NCBI GenBank assembly: GCA_018394315.1
Contig: CP074575.1
Span: 1,520,615 to 1,584,614, forward strand
From: Mycoplasmatota bacterium
Lineage (GTDB): Bacteria > Bacillota_I > Bacilli_A > MAG-NZ
Reading direction: 5' to 3'
Length of the DNA: 64,000 bases
Numbering within the stretch: position 1 is the stretch's first letter; the number at the start of each line of letters is the position of its first letter. The position numbers were made by a program, and so were the translations under genes. A model generated the notes under the pieces. It saw only the letters and a list, made by a program, of their open reading frames with translations. It ran no database searches and was not told the origin of the DNA. This document shows, one piece after another, positions 34,468-45,529 of this stretch.

Positions 34468-36783
34468 ATGAACGCTGATATAAAGACATTAGAATTTGAT
34501 AAGGTACTAAATAATATAAAGAATTATGCTGTTTCAGATTTAGCTAAGGAAGCTGTGTTAAATTTGTATCCATCAAATGACTGTAATACTATAATTAAAT
34601 TATTAGATAAAACTGATGAAGCGTTAGTCCTAATATATAAACTAGGCGATGCTCCACTTGGAAATATCTATAATATTTATCCACATCTAAAAAGGGTTGA
34701 AATAGATGGTGTTTTGAGTTCTAAAGAAATAAGAGAAATCTCAATGCATTTATTAGCTGTGAGTCATAATAAACAATTTTTACTAAGGGCAAAGTCTGAG
34801 AATATTGAAACCGTATTTTATAAACAACAAGTTGACCAACTAGTATATATTAAAGAATTATATCAAAATATTAATCGTTGTATAGATGAAGATAGCAATA
34901 TTTTAGATTCTGCATCTTTTGAACTTGCAAGGATAAGATCGAAAATAAAAAGTGCTCAATCTAAAGTAGAAGAAAAACTCCAGTCGATAAAGAGTAAAAA
35001 TTCCATTATGTTAACTGACGGAATTATTACTAGAAGAAATGATAGATTTGTTGTACCTGTTAAATTAGAATATAAAAATAAGTTTAAGGGTATCATCCAA
35101 GACTACTCATCATCTGGTGAAACTGTGTTCATTGAACCCCAAGCAGTAGTTGAGTTAACCAACAAGATTCAAATACTTAAGAATGAAGAAAAGAAGGAAA
35201 TCGAGAAAATATTAATTGAATTATCTGAAGAAATCAAATTATATGTATTTGATTTAAGAAATAATCTTAATATACTTGTTGATATAGATGTTACCTTTGC
35301 TAAAGCGAAATTTGGTAGAGGTTTTGATTGTACAAAGCCTTTGGTTGGAAAAGAGCTAGAATTAATTCAAGCTAGACATCCATTACTACCTAAAGATGAA
35401 GTAGTTCCAAATGATATTCATTTCAATCAATATAAAGTTATAATAATAACAGGTCCTAATACTGGTGGTAAAACTGTTGCCCTAAAAACCTTAGGATTAC
35501 TATCAATTATGGCTCAAAGTGGTATCTTAATACCTGTTAAAGAAGGATCTAAGATTATAATATTCGATAACATATTTGCTGATATAGGGGATGAACAAAG
35601 TATAGAACAAAGCTTGTCAACTTTTTCTAGTCACATGAAAAATATAATTAGAATAACAGATTTGCTGACGACCGATTCGTTAGTTTTACTAGACGAGTTA
35701 GGTTCAGGTACCGATCCTAAAGAAGGAGCTTCATTAGCAATATCTATCCTTGAATACATTAAAGCTCGTGGAACGTACATTATGGCTACAACTCATTATC
35801 CCGAACTTAAAGCTTATGCATACAATAACATTGATGTCGTTAATGCATCTACAAAGTTCGATATTGATACTTTGTCACCTACTTATAAACTTTCAATAGG
35901 AATTCCTGGTAGATCTAATGCTTTTGAAATCAGTCGTAGGTTAGGACTAAATAATAAGATAATTGAAAACGCCATAAATCACGTGGATATTAACAACACG
36001 GAAATTAGTATACTTATTAATAAACTAGAGGATCAATCTAGGTATTTAGAAGATAAAATTAATCTTCATGAGGAAGAAAGAGAAAAATTGATAAGAACAG
36101 AATCTGAGATTCAATCAAAAGTTGAGTCATTTGAAAAAGATAATCTTAAATTAAAGAATATTGCTAAAGAAGAAGCTAAGAATATTATAGAGCAAGCAAA
36201 AAAAGAAAGTCAAAAAATTATAGATAATTTGCTCAATTATAAGGAAGAAGTAAAACTACATAAGTTGATTGAACAAAAATCAGCATTAAATAAATTAAGT
36301 GACCAGTTTAATAAAGAAAAAAAGGTATCAACTAGAAAGCAAGAATTTTCTATAGGAGATAAAGTTAAGGTTTTATCATATGGTCAAACAGCTACTATTA
36401 CAAAGGTACTACCTAAAAATAATTTTGAAGTGAAGATGGGTATATTAACCACGACAGTTCATAACAAGGATTTAGAATTCATTGAAAAGAAAAGAAAAAA
36501 GAAAACTAAATCAATTGTTACTTATCATGGTAAAAAGAATGTTAGACTTGAATTAGACTTAAGAGGTTATCGTTTTGAAGATGCTATGATTGAACTCGAA
36601 AAATATATTGATAATCTTATTGTTAGTAAAGTTAAGAGTGCAAGCATTATACATGGACACGGAACAAACGCTCTAAAATTTGGTGTTCAAGAATTTTTGA
36701 AGAATAATAAATACATTAAAAATTATAGATACGGGAAAGGTGGAGAAGGTGGTTCTGGAGTCACTGTCATAGAAATTAATTAA
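34468..36783 (+). CDS. mutS2: MutS2 endonuclease/ribosome-collision factor
   Basis: The 771-residue protein has the MutS-like core with Walker A ITGPNTGGKTVALKTLG, DIGDEQSIEQSLSTFSSHM, Walker B LVLLDELGSGTDP, and the ATTHYPELK histidine. A long coiled-coil (about 510-640), a KOW-like segment, and a C-terminal Smr domain (LDLRGYRFEDAM and IIHGHGT) follow. MutS2 limits recombination and rescues collided ribosomes in Bacillus. All catalytic motifs are present. Confidence 0.95.
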   Translation: MNADIKTLEFDKVLNNIKNYAVSDLAKEAVLNLYPSNDCNTIIKLLDKTDEALVLIYKLGDAPLGNIYNIYPHLKRVEIDGVLSSKEIREISMHLLAVSHNKQFLLRAKSENIETVFYKQQVDQLVYIKELYQNINRCIDEDSNILDSASFELARIRSKIKSAQSKVEEKLQSIKSKNSIMLTDGIITRRNDRFVVPVKLEYKNKFKGIIQDYSSSGETVFIEPQAVVELTNKIQILKNEEKKEIEKILIELSEEIKLYVFDLRNNLNILVDIDVTFAKAKFGRGFDCTKPLVGKELELIQARHPLLPKDEVVPNDIHFNQYKVIIITGPNTGGKTVALKTLGLLSIMAQSGILIPVKEGSKIIIFDNIFADIGDEQSIEQSLSTFSSHMKNIIRITDLLTTDSLVLLDELGSGTDPKEGASLAISILEYIKARGTYIMATTHYPELKAYAYNNIDVVNASTKFDIDTLSPTYKLSIGIPGRSNAFEISRRLGLNNKIIENAINHVDINNTEISILINKLEDQSRYLEDKINLHEEEREKLIRTESEIQSKVESFEKDNLKLKNIAKEEAKNIIEQAKKESQKIIDNLLNYKEEVKLHKLIEQKSALNKLSDQFNKEKKVSTRKQEFSIGDKVKVLSYGQTATITKVLPKNNFEVKMGILTTTVHNKDLEFIEKKRKKKTKSIVTYHGKKNVRLELDLRGYRFEDAMIELEKYIDNLIVSKVKSASIIHGHGTNALKFGVQEFLKNNKYIKNYRYGKGGEGGSGVTVIEIN

Positions 36784-36794
36784 GTGTATAATTG

Positions 36795-36823
36795 TTGAAT
36801 AGAGTATTAAAGAATTGTATAAT
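36795..36823 (+). promoter_or_regulatory. Promoter of trxA
   Basis: TTGAAT (36795-36800), 17-base spacer, TATAAT (36818-36823), 30 bases upstream of the trxA ATG. Confidence 0.7.
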
Positions 36824-36852
36824 AAACTATAATTTAAAAACGGAGGAAAAGA

Positions 36853-37161
36853 ATGTTAATTCAAGTTAATAATGAAAACTTTAAAGCAGAAACTTCTAGT
36901 GGTGTGACGTTGGTTGATTTTTACGCTGATTGGTGTGGTCCATGTAAGATGATTGCCCCTATTTTAGAAGAAATTGCTAATGACAGAAATGATTTCAACA
37001 TTTTGAAACTGAATGTAGATGAAAATAGAGAAATTTCAATGCAATATGGTGTAAGTAGTATCCCTACTTTACTTGTTTTAAAAGATGGTGTGGAAGTTGG
37101 TAGACATATAGGATTTGCTCCTAAGCCTGCCTTAATTCAAATAGTTGAGAAACATTTATAA
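36853..37161 (+). CDS. trxA: Thioredoxin
   Basis: The 102-residue protein has the active site FYADWCGPCKMIAPIL and the cis-proline loop VSSIPTLLVLKDG. It is the general disulfide reductant and electron donor to MsrA. The GGAGG site lies seven bases before the ATG. It is monocistronic between its own promoter and terminator. Confidence 0.97.
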   Translation: MLIQVNNENFKAETSSGVTLVDFYADWCGPCKMIAPILEEIANDRNDFNILKLNVDENREISMQYGVSSIPTLLVLKDGVEVGRHIGFAPKPALIQIVEKHL

Positions 37162-37165
37162 GAAG

Positions 37166-37184
37166 GAGACACTGTCTCTTTTTT
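37166..37184 (+). terminator. Terminator after trxA
   Basis: GAGAC (37166-37170) pairs with GTCTC (37174-37178), followed by six Ts. The stem is short. Confidence 0.65.
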
Positions 37185-37210
37185 AAATTATAAATATAAG
37201 AGGAAACTTT

Positions 37211-38077
37211 ATGAACGGAATAATACTATTAAATAAACCTAGTGGAATGACTTCACATGATTGTGTAGATAGAGTCAGAAAGATTTTTTCAACAAAGAAG
37301 GTTGGACATACTGGAACTTTAGATCCAGAAACTACTGGAGTTTTACCGATTTGTCTTAATAAAGCAACTAAAGTAGTTTCGTATTTAACTGAATTTGATA
37401 AAGAGTATATATGTAAAATTAGAATTGGGTATTCAACAGATACTGAAGATTTTACAGGGAGTACTCTTGAATCAAAAGATGTATCTGTAGATTCAATAAA
37501 AAATGTAGATTCAATTCTTGAGAAATTACTTTCTATTGAAGAACAAATTCCTCCTATGTATAGTGCTGTAAAAGTAAATGGAAAGAAACTATATGAATAT
37601 GCAAGAGAAGGAAAAAAAGTAAAGAGAAGTCCACGAAAAATTAAAATATATAAGGTTGAAAGATTGAGCGAAATCACATATAATAATAATTGTGCTGAAT
37701 TTGATTTTAAAATATCCGGAAGTAAAGGGTTTTATGTTAGGACTATTTGTGTGACTATTGGTGAAATGTTAGGTTACCCTGCACATATGGCAGATTTAAA
37801 AAGAACTAAAGCGGGGAAGTTTGATGTTTCCAATTCTTATTCTTTCGAAGATATTGAATCAGGCAATTATAATTTAATATCAATAATAGATGCACTTGAT
37901 TACCCTAAAATAGAAGTTGATGAGTACTTATATTATAGAATTATGAATGGATCGGTTCTTAAAAACATTTATAATATAACTAGTACAATTATGTTTTGTA
38001 GGAATAATGAAGCTTTAGCTTTATATGCACCACATCCGACAAAAGAAGGGATGGTAAAACCAATTAAGGTATTTTAG
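37211..38077 (+). CDS. truB: tRNA pseudouridine-55 synthase TruB
   Basis: The 288-residue protein has the TruB landmarks: LLNKPSGMTSHDCVDRVRK, KVGHTGTLDPETTGVLPICL (catalytic Asp in GTLDP), PPMYSAVKVNGKKLYEYAREG, and GFYVRTICVTIGE. It makes pseudouridine 55 in the T arm of tRNAs. It is first in truB-ribF-rpsO-pnp, the order found in Bacillus. ribF follows after three bases. Confidence 0.96.
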   Translation: MNGIILLNKPSGMTSHDCVDRVRKIFSTKKVGHTGTLDPETTGVLPICLNKATKVVSYLTEFDKEYICKIRIGYSTDTEDFTGSTLESKDVSVDSIKNVDSILEKLLSIEEQIPPMYSAVKVNGKKLYEYAREGKKVKRSPRKIKIYKVERLSEITYNNNCAEFDFKISGSKGFYVRTICVTIGEMLGYPAHMADLKRTKAGKFDVSNSYSFEDIESGNYNLISIIDALDYPKIEVDEYLYYRIMNGSVLKNIYNITSTIMFCRNNEALALYAPHPTKEGMVKPIKVF

Positions 38078-38080
38078 ATT

Positions 38081-39028
38081 ATGGAAGTAGTAAGAATAAA
38101 TTTAGAAACTAATATTAATTCTATTCCTGAAGGATTAGTTGTAGCATTAGGTTATTTTGATGGAATACATAATGCACATATGGACCTAATAAATAGAGTA
38201 ATTAAAGTTGGTAAAGATGAGGATTTGAAGACTGGGATTGTTACTTTTCATCCACATCCATCTTTTGTATTAAATAAGGATGATATTACTAATTTTTTAA
38301 CACCGTTAGAGATAAAGTTGGAATTAATTGAAAAAATAGATATAGATTATGTCTTTATAATTGAATTTGATTTAGAAACAGCTAAAATCAAGCATAAGGA
38401 ATTCGTGGAAAAATTCTTCGTACCGCTGAATATTAAACATGTTGTTGCTGGATTTGACAATCGATATGGACATATGGGCGAGGGAAGTATAAACACACTA
38501 GAATCTGATTCTAACTATACTATACAAATTATAGTTATTAATGAAAGAACGTATAATGGAAAAAAAATAGGCTCGTCTTATATTAGAGAACTATTAAAAA
38601 AAGGTAGAGTAAATATAATTAAGGATATATTAGGTAGATTCTATTCAATCGATGGTTTTGTTACCCACGGTCGAGGTAGAGGAAAATCTATTGGTGTTCC
38701 CACGGCAAACTTAGCTTTAAAATATCCATATTCTGTCCCTAAAAAAGGAGTATATGTTGTTAAAGTTTTTCATGATGATAATATTTATTACGGTATCTGT
38801 AATATAGGAAACAATCCTACTTTCAACTATAATAAGAATAAAACTATTGAAATAAATATCTTGAATTTTGACAAGGACATTTATGGAGATTATTTAAAAA
38901 TTGAATTTATAGATAGAATAAGATCAGAGCTTAAATTTAACACTATTGAAGAATTAGTGCTTCAAATTGAGAAAGACAAAAAATACGCTAATAATACTAT
39001 TGACAATATTCACTTTACAAATATATAG
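38081..39028 (+). CDS. ribF: Bifunctional riboflavin kinase/FAD synthetase
   Basis: The 315-residue protein has an N-terminal nucleotidyltransferase domain (ALGYFDGIHNAHMDLI, TFHPHPSFVL and GSSYIRELLKKGRV) and a C-terminal riboflavin kinase domain (GRGRGKSIGVPTANL and GVYVVKV). It makes FMN and FAD from riboflavin. The GxFDGxHxGH motif reads GYFDGIHNAH. The rpsO promoter overlaps its last codons. Confidence 0.95.
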   Translation: MEVVRINLETNINSIPEGLVVALGYFDGIHNAHMDLINRVIKVGKDEDLKTGIVTFHPHPSFVLNKDDITNFLTPLEIKLELIEKIDIDYVFIIEFDLETAKIKHKEFVEKFFVPLNIKHVVAGFDNRYGHMGEGSINTLESDSNYTIQIIVINERTYNGKKIGSSYIRELLKKGRVNIIKDILGRFYSIDGFVTHGRGRGKSIGVPTANLALKYPYSVPKKGVYVVKVFHDDNIYYGICNIGNNPTFNYNKNKTIEINILNFDKDIYGDYLKIEFIDRIRSELKFNTIEELVLQIEKDKKYANNTIDNIHFTNI

Positions 39029-39042
39029 AATTGATTTATAAT
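39014..39042 (+). promoter_or_regulatory. Promoter of rpsO overlapping the ribF stop
   Basis: TTTACA (39014-39019), 17-base spacer, TATAAT (39037-39042). The -35 lies in the last codons of ribF. Confidence 0.8.
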
Positions 39043-39051
39043 ATAAACCGG

Positions 39052-39097
39052 TCTAATACGTTGTTCATTGCTCTCCAGCTTTCTACGTTGTATTAGA
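39052..39097 (+). promoter_or_regulatory. Candidate S15 autoregulatory leader hairpin
   Basis: TCTAATAC (39052-39059) pairs with GTATTAGA (39090-39097) in the short leader between the promoter and rpsO. Ribosomal protein S15 represses its own mRNA through leader structures in several bacteria. The identity of this one is inferred from position and base pairing alone. Confidence 0.55.
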
Positions 39098-39123
39098 TGA
39101 CAATTTGAAATTAGGAGGAAACT

Positions 39124-39396
39124 ATGAGTAATTTAACTAAAGAGCAAAAAGCTAAGATTATTACTGATTATGCAACTTGTGAGAATGATACTGGTTCTCC
39201 AGAGGTACAAGTAGCTGTACTGACTCATGAAATTAATAACTTAAACGATCATTTGAAATCACATATTCATGATTTTCATTCTCGTCGTGGATTATTAAAA
39301 AAAGTTGGTAAACGTCGTAACTTATTAAAATATTTAGCTAAAAAAGATATTCAACGTTATCGTAAGTTAATTAACAGTTTAGGATTAAGAAGATAA
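39124..39396 (+). CDS. rpsO: 30S ribosomal protein S15
   Basis: The 90-residue protein matches S15: [38 protein letters not shown] and [19 protein letters not shown]. It binds the central 16S rRNA domain early in assembly. AGGAGG precedes the ATG. Codon use is shifted to CGT arginine codons, unlike the AGA-rich neighbours, a sign of high expression. A terminator separates it from pnp. Confidence 0.98.
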   Translation: MSNLTKEQKAKIITDYATCENDTGSPEVQVAVLTHEINNLNDHLKSHIHDFHSRRGLLKKVGKRRNLLKYLAKKDIQRYRKLINSLGLRR

Positions 39397-39428
39397 TAGC
39401 ACTGTTTATTCAGTGTTATTTTTTTTAT
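39395..39428 (+). terminator. Terminator after rpsO
   Basis: AATAGCACTG (39395-39404) pairs with CAGTGTTATT (39411-39420) with one wobble, followed by eight Ts. Confidence 0.85.
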
Positions 39429-39533
39429 TATAAAAAGGAAATAATTGCTAAAACTATATTAAATAGCGGCTAAATATGATATCATTCATAGTGATGTATT
39501 AGTATAAAAAAAATGTAAACAAAGGAGTAACAT

Positions 39534-41678
39534 ATGTCAAAAAAAGTATTTGAGTACCAATTAGCTGGTAGAACATTAACAGTTGAATATGGTGAAGTAG
39601 CTAAGCAAGCTGACTGTGGTTTGTTAGTCAGATTTGATGATACAGTAGTTTTAAGTGTTGCACAGGCATCAAAAAAAGCAACTACCCTAGACTTTTTTCC
39701 ATTAATGGTTATGTATAATGAAAAAATGTATGCAGCTGGAAAAATCCCAGGTGGATTCTTTAAAAGAGAAGGTAGACCATCAACACACGAAACACTTACG
39801 TCTCGTGTAATTGATAGAACATTGCGCCCGTTATTCACGGATGGATTTAGAAATGAAGTCCAAATAATCAATACTGTTTTATGTTCAAACCCTGATAACA
39901 CACCTGAAATGACAGCTTTATTTGGTTCTAGTTTAGCATTAACAATTTCTGATATTCCATTTGAAGGTCCAGTAGCTGGTGTTATTGTAGGTAGAGTTGA
40001 TGGAGAATTTATTATAAATCCAACAGAAGAACAATTAGAACAATCTGATATAGATTTAACTGTTTCAGGAACATATGAAGCTATCAATATGGTAGAAGCT
40101 GGTGCTAAACAAGTCTCTGAAGAAGATATGCTAGATGCAATTCTATTTGGTCATGAAGAGATAAAAAGACTAACTAAATTTATTGAAGAGATTAGAAATG
40201 AAGTTGGAAAAGAAAAACGAATTATAGAAGTTTTCCAAGTAGATGAGGAAACTGCTGATAAAGTAGTAAAAATCGCCGAAGATAGAATAATAGAAGCAGT
40301 AAAAATTCAAGAAAAACACGCAAGAAGCGATGCTATTGATGAAATTAAATCTGAAGTTATTGAATCTTTTACTACAGAAAATGTAGAAGAAAGTATCCTT
40401 AAATCAGTTAAAAAGACTTTAGATAAAATTGTTAAATCTGAAGTAAGAAGACTTATAACGATTGATAAGATAAGACCTGACGGAAGAAAAACAGATGAGA
40501 TTAGACCACTAGACTCTCAAATTGATATCTTACCTAGAACGCACGGTTCTGCATTATTTACAAGAGGTCAAACACAATGTTTATCAGTTGCTACACTTGG
40601 TGCTTTAGGTGAACATCAAATTATTGATGGTTTAAGTGAAAGCGAAACTTATAAAAGATTTATGCTTCATTATAACTTCCCACTATATAGTGTTGGGGAG
40701 ACTGGAAGATACGGTGGTGCAGGTCGTAGAGAGATCGGACACGGAATGCTAGGTGAAAGAGCAATAAGCATGGTAATGCCGGATGAAGAAAAATTCCCAT
40801 ATACAGTGAGAATTGTATCTGAAATATTAGAATCTAATGGTTCAACTTCTCAAGCAAGTATTTGTGCTGGGACTATGAGTTTAATGGCAGCTGGTGTACC
40901 AATAGAAGCTCCTGTAGCAGGAATCGCTATGGGATTAATATCTGATGGTGAAAACTATACAATATTAAGTGATATTCAAGGTATGGAAGATCACTTAGGT
41001 GATATGGATTTCAAAGTTGCGGGAACTGCTAAAGGAATAACTGCGTTACAAATGGACATCAAGATTTCTGGGTTAAGTAAAGAAATCCTTAAAGAAGCCT
41101 TAATGCAAGCTAAAGTTGGTAGAGCTCAAATTTTGAAAAACATGACTGATTGTATTGAAAACCCAAGATCTGAAGTAAGTGAATTTGCACCAAAAGTAAT
41201 GATTACATCAATTAATCCAGATAAGATTAGAGACGTAATTGGTCCTGGTGGTAAAATGATTACCGAAATTATTGAAAAATCTGATGGTGTTAAGATTGAT
41301 ATTGAGCAAGATGGTAAGGTAATCATAATGCATCATAGTTTAGAACCAATCAAAAATGCACTTAAGTTAATAGAAGATATAGTTAGAGAAGTTGAAATAG
41401 GAAAGAAATATTTAGGAAAAGTAGTTAGAGTAGAAAAGTTTGGTTGCTTTATTGAGTTGTGGCCTGGAATGGAAGGACTATGTCATATTTCAAAACTAGA
41501 TCACAAACGTGTTGATAAGGTAGAAGATGTTGTTAAAGTTGGGGATAGAATCACAATCAAAGCTATTCAGTTTGATGATCGTGGTAGGCTTGATTTATCT
41601 AGAAAAGCTACTTTACCAAGACCAGAGAAAAATGGAAAAGCTCAAAAGGAATCTGCTACTAAGGAGGAAAATAAGTGA
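39534..41678 (+). CDS. pnp: Polyribonucleotide nucleotidyltransferase
   Basis: The 714-residue protein has two RNase PH-like domains, then KH ([20 protein letters not shown]) and S1 ([20 protein letters not shown]) domains. In the second core, [37 protein letters not shown] and [13 protein letters not shown] are intact. It degrades RNA with phosphate. AAAGGAG precedes the ATG. Its stop codon overlaps the GTG of a tiny BFD-like gene. Confidence 0.98.
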   Translation: MSKKVFEYQLAGRTLTVEYGEVAKQADCGLLVRFDDTVVLSVAQASKKATTLDFFPLMVMYNEKMYAAGKIPGGFFKREGRPSTHETLTSRVIDRTLRPLFTDGFRNEVQIINTVLCSNPDNTPEMTALFGSSLALTISDIPFEGPVAGVIVGRVDGEFIINPTEEQLEQSDIDLTVSGTYEAINMVEAGAKQVSEEDMLDAILFGHEEIKRLTKFIEEIRNEVGKEKRIIEVFQVDEETADKVVKIAEDRIIEAVKIQEKHARSDAIDEIKSEVIESFTTENVEESILKSVKKTLDKIVKSEVRRLITIDKIRPDGRKTDEIRPLDSQIDILPRTHGSALFTRGQTQCLSVATLGALGEHQIIDGLSESETYKRFMLHYNFPLYSVGETGRYGGAGRREIGHGMLGERAISMVMPDEEKFPYTVRIVSEILESNGSTSQASICAGTMSLMAAGVPIEAPVAGIAMGLISDGENYTILSDIQGMEDHLGDMDFKVAGTAKGITALQMDIKISGLSKEILKEALMQAKVGRAQILKNMTDCIENPRSEVSEFAPKVMITSINPDKIRDVIGPGGKMITEIIEKSDGVKIDIEQDGKVIIMHHSLEPIKNALKLIEDIVREVEIGKKYLGKVVRVEKFGCFIELWPGMEGLCHISKLDHKRVDKVEDVVKVGDRITIKAIQFDDRGRLDLSRKATLPRPEKNGKAQKESATKEENK

Positions 41679-41842
41679 ACATAGTTTGTCAATGTATGCA
41701 AGTTGATGAGGAAACAATTGTAGCTAAAATTAAAGATGGCGCTAATACAGTTGAAAAAATCCAAGAAGAAACATCAGCTGGTACTGGATGTGGAGGATGT
41801 ATTCCACAACTAGAAGAATTAATTGAAAAACACGCAAAATAA
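41675..41842 (+). CDS. BFD-like [2Fe-2S]-binding small protein
   Basis: A 55-residue product starting at GTG 41675, which overlaps the pnp stop (GTGA) and has AAGGAGG seven bases upstream. It reads [20 protein letters not shown] and later [15 protein letters not shown]. The CxC...CxxC pattern with the intervening helix is the BFD (bacterioferritin-associated ferredoxin-like) [2Fe-2S] fold, as also found in NifU middle domains and some oxidoreductases. Translational coupling to pnp is evident. Its partner is unknown; ferritin lies 8 kb away. Confidence 0.85.
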   Translation: MNIVCQCMQVDEETIVAKIKDGANTVEKIQEETSAGTGCGGCIPQLEELIEKHAK

Positions 41843-41847
41843 AATAT

Positions 41848-41883
41848 AAAGCCTTAAATCTTGAAGATTTTAAGGCTTTTTTT
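41848..41883. terminator. Strong terminator between the BFD-like gene and malic enzyme
   Basis: AAAGCCTTAAA (41848-41858) pairs with TTTAAGGCTTT (41868-41878), with Ts after it and As before it, so it may act on both strands. Confidence 0.9.
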
Positions 41884-41905
41884 AAAATTTAGATTTAATA
41901 AATAA

Positions 41906-43060
41906 TTATTTAACAGCGGATTTAACACTTGCAGCAACACTTCTAGCTACACCTTTATCCATTGCATCAGGTATGATATTGTCATAAGATAACTTATCCT
42001 GAGGAATATAATTTGCAATTGCCATTGAAGCAGCTAACATCATTTCTTTAGTTATTTTTTTTGCTTTAGCATCTAGTGCCCCTCTAAATATTCCAGGGAA
42101 AGCAAGTACATTATTTACTTGATTAGGGTAATCACTTCTTCCTGTTCCTACTATTTTTGCTCCAGCTTCAATTGCTAATTCAGGCATTATTTCAGGTGTC
42201 GGGTTTGCCATAGCTAAAACAATAGGATCTGTATTCATTGACTTAATCATATCTTTAGATACTATTCCTCCCACAGATACTCCAATAAAAATATCTGTAT
42301 CTTTTATAGCATCTTTCAATGTACCTCTTATATTTTTTTTATTAACATAATTAAGTAGATCTTTTTTTAAGAAGTCGTAATCCTCCATTTTATCCTTATT
42401 TAAAATTCCATATTCATCTACTGCAACAATATCTTTTATACCATATTCATACAGCATTTTAATAATAGAACTTCCAGCAGCACCAGTACCGCATATACAA
42501 ATTTTTATCTGTTCTTTTTCTTTATTAACAATCTTAAGTGAATTAATAATTGCTGCTAATGTAACGATAGCTGTTCCGTGTTGATCATCATGAAACACCG
42601 GTATATCGAGTTCAGTTTTAAGTCTAGTTTCAATCTCGATACATCTAGGAGCTGAGATATCTTCTAGATTAATCCCACCGAATGATGGAGATAGTAGTTT
42701 ACAAGTTCTAATTATTTCTTCTGTATCAGTAGTGTCTAAGCATATAGGGAAAGCATCTACTCCTGCGAATGTTTTAAAAAGAATTGCTTTTCCTTCCATG
42801 ACTGGTAATGCAGCTTTTGGCCCTATATTTCCTAAACCGAGTACAGCAGTACCATCTGTTATCACAGCTACCATATTACCTTTAGAAGTGTACTCATATA
42901 TATTCAATTCATTTTCATGAATTTCTTTACATGGTTCAGCAACACCCGGAGAATAAAGTAGTGCTAAATCTTCTTTAGTGTTTAGTGGTGTTTTTGAGTT
43001 GACTTCTATTTTACCTTTATTGTCTTTATGTATTTTTAGCGCTTTTTCTTTATAATTCAT
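41906..43060 (-). CDS. NAD(P)-dependent malic enzyme
   Basis: The start is the ATG at 43060, just after GGAGGG; the longer frame begins in that site with TTG. The 384-residue protein is the short malic enzyme type: LYSPGVAEPCKEI, AVITDGTAVLGLGNIGPKAALPVMEGKA, FHDDQHGTAIVTLAA and a Rossmann segment ICICGTGAAGSSIIKML. It decarboxylates malate to pyruvate. The acidic residue at the second-strand end (AVDEYG) suggests NAD preference. It is divergent from rnpB. Confidence 0.94.
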   Translation of the reverse strand: MNYKEKALKIHKDNKGKIEVNSKTPLNTKEDLALLYSPGVAEPCKEIHENELNIYEYTSKGNMVAVITDGTAVLGLGNIGPKAALPVMEGKAILFKTFAGVDAFPICLDTTDTEEIIRTCKLLSPSFGGINLEDISAPRCIEIETRLKTELDIPVFHDDQHGTAIVTLAAIINSLKIVNKEKEQIKICICGTGAAGSSIIKMLYEYGIKDIVAVDEYGILNKDKMEDYDFLKKDLLNYVNKKNIRGTLKDAIKDTDIFIGVSVGGIVSKDMIKSMNTDPIVLAMANPTPEIMPELAIEAGAKIVGTGRSDYPNQVNNVLAFPGIFRGALDAKAKKITKEMMLAASMAIANYIPQDKLSYDNIIPDAMDKGVARSVAASVKSAVK

Positions 43061-43112
43061 AATACCCTCCAATTTCTCGTATTGACCTGTAAATTATACC
43101 ATAATAAATTGA

Positions 43113-43141
43113 TTGACAAAATGATAATTAAAATTTATAAT
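43113..43141 (+). promoter_or_regulatory. Consensus promoter of rnpB
   Basis: Perfect TTGACA (43113-43118), 17-base spacer, perfect TATAAT (43136-43141). The predicted start coincides with the first base of the P1 stem. Confidence 0.9.
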
Positions 43142-43147
43142 ATATAA

Positions 43148-43482
43148 TGCATACGGGTAATCGAGCAGTTTTTACTGTTAGGAAAGTCCATGCTAGCACA
43201 AACTGAGATGTTTGTAGTGTTTATGCTAAGGGAAAAAATAACCTTAGGCACGAAAGTGACGGCTGGTAAGTTACCTAAGTTTAGATATGGTAACACCTAT
43301 AAAAGTGCCACAGTGACGATGCTACACGAAAGTGTAGAGTGGAACGGGTAAACCCCATAAGCTAGAAACCCAAATTATGGTAGGGGCACTCTTTGAAGAG
43401 AATTCAATCTATCAAGGAGACGTATTTCGTAGATAAATGATTACCGCTTTTTAAAAGTACAGAACATGGCTTATAGTATGCA
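43148..43482 (+). ncRNA. rnpB: RNase P RNA, Bacillus (B) type
   Basis: The catalytic RNA that trims tRNA 5' leaders. Conserved blocks appear in order: GGTAATCG near 43156, GGAAAGTCCATGCTAGCAC (43181-43199), AAAGTGCCACAGTGACG (43302-43318), GTGGAACGGGTAAACCCC, CTAGAAACCCAAATT and GGTAGGGGCACT, then GATAAATGATTACCGC, and finally ACAGAACATGGCTTAT. The terminal P1 stem pairs TGCATAC (43148-43154) with GTATGCA (43476-43482). At about 335 bases it is shorter than the roughly 400 of Bacillus. Confidence 0.97.
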
Positions 43483-43498
43483 ATATAATAAAAAGAGT

Positions 43499-43530
43499 AG
43501 AAACTAGTAAATCTAGTTTCTTTTCTTTTA
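43499..43530 (+). terminator. Terminator of rnpB
   Basis: AGAAACTAG (43499-43507) pairs with CTAGTTTCT (43513-43521), followed by T-rich sequence. Confidence 0.85.
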
Positions 43531-43624
43531 CGTTTTCAAAAAAAAAATTATAACTCACACTTGTTAAAGATATCATTTTTATGTAAAATATATTGATAGA
43601 TTTATAGAATAATAGGGTGAAATA

Positions 43625-45460
<1,836 letters not shown>

Positions 45461-45465
45461 ATAAT

Positions 45466-45487
45466 AAAGCACACTGTGCTTTTTTAT
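45466..45487 (+). terminator. Terminator after lepA
   Basis: AAAGCAC (45466-45472) pairs with GTGCTTT (45476-45482), followed by Ts. Confidence 0.8.
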
Positions 45488-45529
45488 TTATAAAGATGTG
45501 ATAAAATAAATAAAGAGATGGAGGTTTAT

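Noticed and set aside
39482-40087. A 201-codon antisense open frame across the start of pnp
   Set aside because: It lies wholly over the conserved pnp N-terminus and leader, has no recognisable product or ribosome binding site, and is explained by the codon structure of the sense gene.
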